Assembly: GCF_003318165.1 (NCBI RefSeq)
Contig: NZ_QOCB01000131.1
Coordinates: 1 to 61,162, forward strand
Direction of reading: 5' to 3'
Origin: Psychromonas sp. B3M02
GTDB lineage: Bacteria > Pseudomonadota > Gammaproteobacteria > Enterobacterales > Psychromonadaceae
Length of the DNA: 61,162 nucleotides
In this document: piece by piece, positions 55,367 to 61,162 of the stretch
Layout of the letters: each line of letters opens with the position of its first letter
Numbering within the stretch: the stretch's first letter is position 1
Position numbers and translations under genes: made by a program
The notes under the pieces: model-generated
The model's input: the letters and a program-made list of their open reading frames with translations, nothing else
Told to the model about the DNA's origin: nothing
Databases searched by the model: none

Positions 55367-56931
55367 TATTTTAACTCCTGTTGGTTTTCAAGCTGCTCGA
55401 AATGATACTTACCTGTTTTTAAACTACTTGGACCGATACGAGAGAACTTGACCATTAAATAAACTTCAACAATAAGTAATACAGTGTAAAAACCAATAAT
55501 AGACAGGATACTAAACCAAATTTGATCTGTTGTAAGTGAAGATACCGCCATATGAGTTGGTAATACTTCCGCTATCGCCCATGGTTGACGACCATATTCT
55601 GCAACAAACCAACCTGCTTCAATAGCAACCCAAGGTAATGGAAGACTGTATAAACAGATGCGAGCAAACAGTTTGCTTTGACCAATACGGTTGGTCGCTG
55701 ATTGGTATAGTGCAAATAGGAAGATACCTAACATAGCCACACCTGCTCCCACCATGATTCTGAACGACCAGAACATTGGCGCAACACCAGGGATACTATC
55801 ATCAACAGCCATTTGAATTTGCTGTTCAGTAGCATCAACTACATTCGGCGCATAACGCTTAACCAATAAGCCGTAACCTAAATCAACTTTAAGCTCTTCA
55901 AATTGTGCAATGTTTTCAGGTGTTTCATCACCAGCACGTAATTTTTGAAGTAAGCCGTATGCAATCATACCGTTACGGATACGCACATCATGCTCATCCA
56001 TTAACTCTTTTAAGCCTTTTACCTCACCATCAAGAGAACGCGTAGCAATAATACCCAGTGCATAAGGAATTTTAACTGCGTAATCAGTACGTTGCTCTTC
56101 TTGGTTTGGTAAACCAATCATAGTAAATGAAGCTGGAGCTGGATGTGTTTCCCATTCAGACTCGATAGCTGCTAATTTCACTTTCTGTACGTCACCCACT
56201 TCATAACCACTTTCATCACCAAGAATGATAGTACATAAGATACCAGCCGTACCAAACGCGGCTGCAATCGCAAATGAACGCTTAGCAAATGGTAAATCAC
56301 GACCTTTTAATAAGTAGTATGAGCTGATTGCTAATACAAACATCGCACCAGCAACATAACCAGAAGCCACTGTATGAACGAATTTAACCTGTGCAACAGG
56401 GTTAAATACTACGTCGGCGAAGTTAACCATCTCCATACGCATACTTTCATAGTTAAACTCTGCGCCCACTGGATTTTGCATCCAAGCGTTTGCCACCAGA
56501 ATCCACAGCGCCGACATACTTGAACCAAAAGCAACAAAGAAAGTGGCTGTAAGATGTTGTAACTTAGATAGCCTATCCCAACCGAAGAAGAATAAACCAA
56601 CAAAGGTCGATTCTAAGAAGAATGCCATTAGGCCTTCAATCGCTAGAGGTGCGCCAAATACATCACCTACATAATGAGAGTAGTATGCCCAGTTAGTACC
56701 AAACTGGAACTCCATGGTTAAACCTGTCGCTACACCTAGTGCAAAGTTAATCGCAAATAGCTTTCCCCAGAACTTAGTCATATCCTTATAGATCTCTTTC
56801 TTAGTCATCACATACAGTGATTCCATAATCAATAAGATCCACGATAACCCGAGGGTTAAGGGCACAAATAAAAAGTGATACATCGCAGTCATGGCAAACT
56901 GAAAACGCGATAAATCAACTATATCGTCCAT
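55366..56931 (-). CDS. cydA: Cytochrome bd ubiquinol oxidase subunit I
   Basis: The catalytic subunit of 521 aa, carrying hemes b558, b595 and d. The key residues sit at the E. coli positions: His 19, His 186 and Met 393 as heme ligands, Glu 99 and Glu 107 in the proton/heme region, and Lys 252 and Glu 257 in the Q loop. The long Q loop and [19 protein letters not shown] are present. It is a high-affinity oxidase used at low oxygen, the first gene of cydABX, with a 705-bp upstream region containing ArcA-like and FNR-like sites. Confidence 0.99.
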   Translation of the reverse strand: MDDIVDLSRFQFAMTAMYHFLFVPLTLGLSWILLIMESLYVMTKKEIYKDMTKFWGKLFAINFALGVATGLTMEFQFGTNWAYYSHYVGDVFGAPLAIEGLMAFFLESTFVGLFFFGWDRLSKLQHLTATFFVAFGSSMSALWILVANAWMQNPVGAEFNYESMRMEMVNFADVVFNPVAQVKFVHTVASGYVAGAMFVLAISSYYLLKGRDLPFAKRSFAIAAAFGTAGILCTIILGDESGYEVGDVQKVKLAAIESEWETHPAPASFTMIGLPNQEEQRTDYAVKIPYALGIIATRSLDGEVKGLKELMDEHDVRIRNGMIAYGLLQKLRAGDETPENIAQFEELKVDLGYGLLVKRYAPNVVDATEQQIQMAVDDSIPGVAPMFWSFRIMVGAGVAMLGIFLFALYQSATNRIGQSKLFARICLYSLPLPWVAIEAGWFVAEYGRQPWAIAEVLPTHMAVSSLTTDQIWFSILSIIGFYTVLLIVEVYLMVKFSRIGPSSLKTGKYHFEQLENQQELK

Positions 56932-57560
56932 TGTATTCTCCTAAACGTATAAAAATAAAATCTGTAAGTGAGTCAACCAGTAAACTCTTGCACTTTATTA
57001 CTTGTTAAACCCTTGAGTATTTTGCACTGTTAAAATACCGGGCTGGCTAGGGGAAGCCGAGTATTCTAAATGGTGATAAGCTTATTTTTCTTATCCTAGA
57101 TCAAAGAAAGGTTGAGTAATCAAATCAAACCTTTGACTTAGTATATTTAGCACTTAATATCTCACCATTTTGATTAATAATTGAACCTAAATCCTTCCTT
57201 TAAAGATGCTTAAAAAACCTGCTAAAAAATAAATTTTATAAGTTTTTTGGACCTCGAAATTTACACAATAAAAAACACATTTTACGGCTTGTTTGTTAAT
57301 TTTATGTTGCCTATAGAAGTTAACAGGATGTTACGTTAACCCTTGCAAAACAAGCATGTAACCTAGCTTTAACATCTGACTTAAATCGCCTAAACTTAAT
57401 TCTTTATACTGCGAAACATGATCTAGATCAAGCCCGACAAGCACTTTAAAATGACAATTTCAGGCTTTTATAAATCATAGAAAAGCTCAAAAAACATACC
57501 GCAAATTTATGGTTTATTTGCGGATTTAAAATCCTAAAAAATTACTGGGGTTTAGAAACA
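56932..57560. promoter_or_regulatory. Long regulatory region upstream of cydA
   Basis: Over 600 bp without coding potential. It contains ArcA-like direct repeats with 11-bp spacing at 57295-57311 (GTTAAT...GTTGCC) and 57319-57335 (GTTAAC...GTTACG), the latter followed by a further GTTAAC, and an FNR/CRP-like palindrome TGATCTAGATCA at 57419-57430 with A in place of the first T of TTGAT. The layout suggests control by oxygen, but the promoter itself was not located. Confidence 0.5.
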
Positions 57561-57587
57561 AAAAACAGCTCTGCTTGAGCTGTTTTT
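57561..57587. terminator. Terminator of ruvB, bidirectional form
   Basis: AAAAACAGCTC-TGCTT-GAGCTGTTTTT, an 11-bp stem flanked by A and T runs. It lies 50 bp past the ruvB stop. Confidence 0.9.
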
Positions 57588-57636
57588 ACATAAAAGTGAT
57601 ATACAAATTGGTGGGATGTTAGTGGTTAAATTTAGC

Positions 57637-58647
57637 TTATTCGGTTTTAGGCTTGTCAAAACCAAAATGAAGGTAAGTACGGTTAGTGGCAATACGACCA
57701 CGTGGTGTACGTTGTAAAAACCCCTGTTGAATAAGATAAGGCTCTAAAACATCTTCAATGGTTTCTTTTTCTTCACCTATTGCTGCCGCTAAGTTATCTA
57801 AACCTACTGGACCACCTTGGAAGGTATCTAAAATAGCCATCAGTAATTTACGGTCCATATAATCAAAACCTTGTTGGTCCACTTCCAACATATCCAATGC
57901 TTGTTGCGCAATCGCCGCATCTATCGCCGTGGCTTTTTTAACTTGAGCATAGTCTCGTACTCGACGTAATAGTCGGTTAGCAATACGAGGTGTACCACGA
58001 GAGCGGCGCGCTACTTCAATTGCACCAGACTCTTCCATGCTCAGCCCTAAATGAGTTGCACTACGCATTACAATTTTAGTCAACGATGTTAAATCATAAT
58101 ATTCCAAGCGTTGTACAATACCAAAACGATCACGTAATGGAGAGGTTAGGGACCCAGCACGAGTGGTTGCACCGATTAAGGTAAAAGGAGGTAAATCTAG
58201 TTTAATAGAACGTGCTGCTGGACCTTCACCAATCATAATATCTAATTGGTAGTCTTCCATGGCAGGGTATAAAATTTCCTCCACCAGTGGGCTTAAACGA
58301 TGTATTTCATCAATAAATAACACATCATTTTCTTCTAAGTTAGTCAGTAGCGCAGCTAGATCACCGGCTTTTTCTAAAATAGGCCCAGAGGTGGTTTTAA
58401 TATTTACATCTAACTCATTGGCAACAATATGCGACAAAGTCGTTTTACCTAAACCAGGGGGACCAAAGATAAGCAGGTGGTCTAATGCTTCTTCACGCTG
58501 TCTCGCCGCTTCAATAAAGATCTCCATTTGTGCATTAACTTGAGGTTGCCCTTCGTAATCAGCTAATAATTTTGGACGGATTGCTCTGTCTATTAAACTA
58601 TCATCTATTTTTTGGGTACCTGAAATCAGGCGATCTTCTTCTATCAT
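57637..58647 (-). CDS. ruvB: Holliday junction branch migration helicase RuvB
   Basis: The AAA+ motor of RuvAB, 336 aa. Motifs are Walker [11 protein letters not shown], Walker [12 protein letters not shown], sensor 1 LIGATTRAG, arginine finger SPLRDRFGI, and the C-terminal winged helix with [15 protein letters not shown]. It is 48 bp downstream of ruvA on the same strand and ends at a terminator. Confidence 0.99.
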   Translation of the reverse strand: MIEEDRLISGTQKIDDSLIDRAIRPKLLADYEGQPQVNAQMEIFIEAARQREEALDHLLIFGPPGLGKTTLSHIVANELDVNIKTTSGPILEKAGDLAALLTNLEENDVLFIDEIHRLSPLVEEILYPAMEDYQLDIMIGEGPAARSIKLDLPPFTLIGATTRAGSLTSPLRDRFGIVQRLEYYDLTSLTKIVMRSATHLGLSMEESGAIEVARRSRGTPRIANRLLRRVRDYAQVKKATAIDAAIAQQALDMLEVDQQGFDYMDRKLLMAILDTFQGGPVGLDNLAAAIGEEKETIEDVLEPYLIQQGFLQRTPRGRIATNRTYLHFGFDKPKTE

Positions 58648-58695
58648 GGAGTTACTCTATTGGTTTAGAAAGTCAGCTAGCTTAGTGGATAATGA

Positions 58696-59319
58696 TTACA
58701 TCATATTCTTTAATGAACTACGAATGATGGCTTCACAATCCATCCCTTCTTGATACACACCCTGTACGGTTTTCTCAGCAACAGCTGGTTTGTAACCTAA
58801 AGCAATTAACGCGCTGATCGCTTCATCTTTAGCATTACCACTCACAAAGGTATTCTCAAAATCATTGGTCAGTGACAATTTATCAGATTCAGGTGTTAAT
58901 AGATCTGACCCACCCCAGTTTTTCAGGCGATCTTTCATTTCCACCACTAAACGTTCAGCGGTTTTCTTACCAACACCCGGCAATTTAACCAAAGTCGTTA
59001 CTGCGTCATTGTTAATACATTGTACAAACTGGTTTGCAGACATACCTGATAAAATAGCTAAAGCTAATTTAGGGCCTACACCGTTAACTTTAATCAGCTC
59101 ACGAAACATTGCTCTTTCATGCTTATCAGCAAAGCCATATAGCAATTGAGCATCTTCACGCACGACAAAGTGCGTATAAACAATGGCTTCTTCACCTACC
59201 GCAGGTAAAGGGTAAAATGAGCTCATCGGTAATTGGATTTCATAACCCACACCAGATACATCTAATAATATTTCAGGTGGTTGCTTCTCTAATAAAATAC
59301 CACGTAACAATCCAATCAT
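58696..59319 (-). CDS. ruvA: Holliday junction branch migration protein RuvA
   Basis: The DNA-binding tetramer of RuvAB, 207 aa. The N-terminal OB domain starts [20 protein letters not shown], followed by two helix-hairpin-helix motifs ([31 protein letters not shown]) and a C-terminal domain that binds RuvB ([18 protein letters not shown]). It precedes ruvB. ruvC is not directly upstream: a rarD gene lies between. Confidence 0.99.
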   Translation of the reverse strand: MIGLLRGILLEKQPPEILLDVSGVGYEIQLPMSSFYPLPAVGEEAIVYTHFVVREDAQLLYGFADKHERAMFRELIKVNGVGPKLALAILSGMSANQFVQCINNDAVTTLVKLPGVGKKTAERLVVEMKDRLKNWGGSDLLTPESDKLSLTNDFENTFVSGNAKDEAISALIALGYKPAVAEKTVQGVYQEGMDCEAIIRSSLKNMM

Positions 59320-59407
59320 AGTGCCTTTACCCTATTTCAATCAGTTTCAACTTAATCATAGTAACAAGCATAAAAAACAACTGAGTAAATATCCAGTATT
59401 AGTTGTT

Positions 59408-60295
59408 TTATTTTAACCAGCGTGTGACTTTATTTTCAAACACAAAGAGTAATATTCCAGTCCATATACAAGCAAAAGTGAATAATTTAACTAATGAAAC
59501 AGGCTCTTCGTATAGAAACACTGCCAAAACGAACATTAATGAAGGCCCTAAATATTGGAAAAAACCAAGTGTAGATAAAGGCAAGCGTAACGCAGCTTGT
59601 CCAAAACATATTAAGGGCAGTGCCGTAACAACACCTGCCAGCATCAGAAACACATTTAATGGCCATTCATTATTGAACAGATTAGATGTTTCACTGTGAG
59701 CAACTGTAAGTAGATAAATCATAGCAATTGGCAACACCACCAGCGTCTCTAAAAATAAACCAGTGATAGCCTTAACCTTTACTTTTTTACGTAATAAGCC
59801 ATAGAAAGCAAACGTGAAAGGCAATACTAAAGAAACCCAAGGTAACTCACCTAATTGCCAGGCTTGTACAGAAACACCGATAAAAGCTAAAAACACCGCA
59901 AACCATTTTAAACGAGATAAACGTTCACTTAAAAAGACCAAGCCTAGTACGACATTAACAATCGGGTTAATAAAATAACCTAAGCTAGCCTCAAGCATTT
60001 TTCCGTTATTAATTGCCCAAATAAACACTAACCAATTACAGCTGATCAATAATGAAGTAACCACTAGCATTAATAAGCTTTTATATTGCCGACATACCGA
60101 CATTACATTCTGCCAATCTTTTAGGTAACTCACTAATAAAGCCGTTACGACGACGGACCAAATCACTCGGTGAGATAAAATCTCATAGACCGATATAAAA
60201 TCTAAATATTTAAAATAAAGCGGTGCAATACCCCAAATAAAATAAGCAGATAGCGCATATAACACGCCAACCTGGGTTTCAGATAGTTTATTCAT
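59408..60295 (-). CDS. rarD: EamA-family transporter RarD
   Basis: An inner-membrane protein of 295 aa with ten predicted helices, in the drug/metabolite transporter superfamily. RarD features are GVLYALSAYFIWGIAPLYFK at the N-terminus, HRVIWSVVVTALLVS, LISCNWLVFIWAINNGKMLE, SLGYFINPIVNVVLGL and FFQYLGPSLMFVLAVFLY. The substrate is not established; relatives are named for chloramphenicol sensitivity. It sits between ruvC and ruvA on the same strand, a place usually without a gene. Confidence 0.92.
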   Translation of the reverse strand: MNKLSETQVGVLYALSAYFIWGIAPLYFKYLDFISVYEILSHRVIWSVVVTALLVSYLKDWQNVMSVCRQYKSLLMLVVTSLLISCNWLVFIWAINNGKMLEASLGYFINPIVNVVLGLVFLSERLSRLKWFAVFLAFIGVSVQAWQLGELPWVSLVLPFTFAFYGLLRKKVKVKAITGLFLETLVVLPIAMIYLLTVAHSETSNLFNNEWPLNVFLMLAGVVTALPLICFGQAALRLPLSTLGFFQYLGPSLMFVLAVFLYEEPVSLVKLFTFACIWTGILLFVFENKVTRWLK

Positions 60296-60355
60296 TTTTT
60301 ATTGGTTTTCCGCACCTTGATATCACTCCTTGATAACAAAACACTTGAGAAGAAC

Positions 60356-60877
60356 TTAACGGAAACGTCCACGCACCGTTTTTTTAACTTGTCCAGCCAT
60401 TGCCACCAGAGATTGTGCTGTATGTGCATGACAAATGGCAACCGCTAACCCATCTGCAGCATCAGCCTGTGGTCGACCTGATAGATTTAACACCTGCATC
60501 ACCATCGATTGCACTTGTTCTTTAGTAGCACCACCAGTACCCACAACAGCTTGTTTAATTTGGCGAGCGGAATATTCACAAACATATAAGTCTGACTGAG
60601 TAGCAGCAACAATTGCCGCCCCTCTCGCCTGTCCAAGCTTTAATGCTGAATCTGGGTTCTTCGCCATAAACACTTGTTCGATAGCAAACTCAGTGGGTTG
60701 ATATTGTTTAATAATCTCGGCCACACCATCAAAGATCATATTAAGTTTAGGTGCTAATGTTTCGCCCTTAGTACGGATACAGCCGCTCGCAATATAGATG
60801 CAACGACTACCTTTTTGTTCGATAACCCCGTAGCCAGTAATACGTGACCCTGGATCGATACCTAATATAATGCTCAA
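60356..60877 (-). CDS. ruvC: Crossover junction endodeoxyribonuclease RuvC
   Basis: The Holliday junction resolvase, 173 aa. The four catalytic acids are visible: Asp 8 in [12 protein letters not shown], Glu 67 in FAIEQVF, and Asp 139 and Asp 142 in [15 protein letters not shown]. It precedes rarD by 60 bp and probably heads a ruvC-rarD-ruvA-ruvB transcript. The region upstream, 60878-61162, has no gene. Confidence 0.98.
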   Translation of the reverse strand: MSIILGIDPGSRITGYGVIEQKGSRCIYIASGCIRTKGETLAPKLNMIFDGVAEIIKQYQPTEFAIEQVFMAKNPDSALKLGQARGAAIVAATQSDLYVCEYSARQIKQAVVGTGGATKEQVQSMVMQVLNLSGRPQADAADGLAVAICHAHTAQSLVAMAGQVKKTVRGRFR

Positions 60878-61068
60878 AGAGACTCCATGCTTTATGCTGA
60901 TGGCCCAAATACAGACCTAGATGGCAAACACCTGAATGCGGTGTTTCAATTGCAGACATCATAAACTATTTCGTATCAACTCGGCATAATGAAATAGCAA
61001 GTTTATTTAGAATCAAATAATTACAAGCTAACGTAAACAAAGATAAAGCCGTAATAAGCATTATAATA

Positions 61069-61096
61069 ATACCAATTTTATTAAATAACTGATCTA
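61069..61096. repeat. Dispersed 28-bp repeat, copy near the window end
   Basis: ATACCAAT...AACTGATCTA, similar to 54006-54033. It is followed to the window edge by AAGTTTTGCGCCGGAAAA and more sequence that looks non-coding and may be part of a longer mobile or MITE-like element cut by the edge. Confidence 0.5.
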
Positions 61097-61162
61097 AGTT
61101 TTGCGCCGGAAAAATGGCTTAGTTTGAGGCGTAAGTTGATGTAAATGGTTGTTCCCTAGGCG

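Noticed and set aside
57170-57185. TTGATTAATAATTGAA as an FNR site before cydA
   Set aside because: The right half is AATTG and does not match ATCAA.

Overview
The window is a chromosomal segment of an AT-rich marine gammaproteobacterium, most likely Psychromonas or a close relative. This is inferred from three things: a Na+-translocating NQR operon next to bolA, an RNF operon next to nth, and Vibrio/E. coli-type synteny in the ruv-cyd-tol-pal-tRNA(Lys)-nadA block, all with AT-rich codon use. Almost all of it is ordinary core genome; accessory or decaying DNA is confined to a few patches.

Layout. 1-9.2 kb: greA, a YjjV-type TatD hydrolase, prfC, a LeuE-like exporter, two GNAT acetyltransferases, a LysR regulator convergent with and overlapping a YfcA-like TSUP permease, a small RRM protein, a small secreted protein and a trans-sulfuration-type PLP enzyme. 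9.2-11.5 kb: an orphan DctB-like histidine kinase followed by a duplicated fragment of its own 3' end, a nested inverted repeat and a cold-shock gene with a long leader. 11.8-20 kb: a YaiI protein, then nqrABCDEF-apbE-nqrM and bolA on the minus strand. 20.3-28.2 kb: bpt, infA, clpS-clpA, cheV, an uncharacterised protein and a dCACHE chemoreceptor. 28.2-38 kb: nrdD-nrdG, divergent from rnfABCDGE-nth. 38-41.5 kb: alaE and a small accessory patch holding two secreted proteins, a broken YefM-type antitoxin and a HEPN-like protein. 41.5-49.7 kb: yehS, nadA, a degenerate tRNA-Lys array and the ybgC-tolQRAB-pal-cpoB cluster. 50.2-57 kb: cydDC facing cydABX. 57.6-60.9 kb: ruvB, ruvA, rarD, ruvC.

Functional links. 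The window is rich in respiratory energy coupling. NQR oxidises NADH with ubiquinone and pumps Na+. RNF couples ferredoxin/NADH electron flow to ion transport. ApbE supplies the covalent FMN of both complexes, and NqrM helps to load iron into NQR. Cytochrome bd (CydABX) with its assembly exporter CydDC is a terminal oxidase for low oxygen, and NrdDG makes deoxynucleotides without oxygen. The nrdDG promoter carries a perfect FNR palindrome interleaved with a tandem NrdR box pair. ArcA-like direct repeats lie upstream of nqrA and cydA. The Tol-Pal genes maintain the envelope during division, and RuvABC resolves Holliday junctions.

No complete undescribed system (CRISPR, prophage, defence island) is visible. 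The most unusual structures are the tRNA-Lys array, with four intact genes interspersed with eight truncated 5' tRNA units; the RnfC C-terminal repeat expansion; the kinase 3'-end duplication with its neighbouring 18-bp inverted repeat; and the accessory patch at 39.3-41.2 kb.
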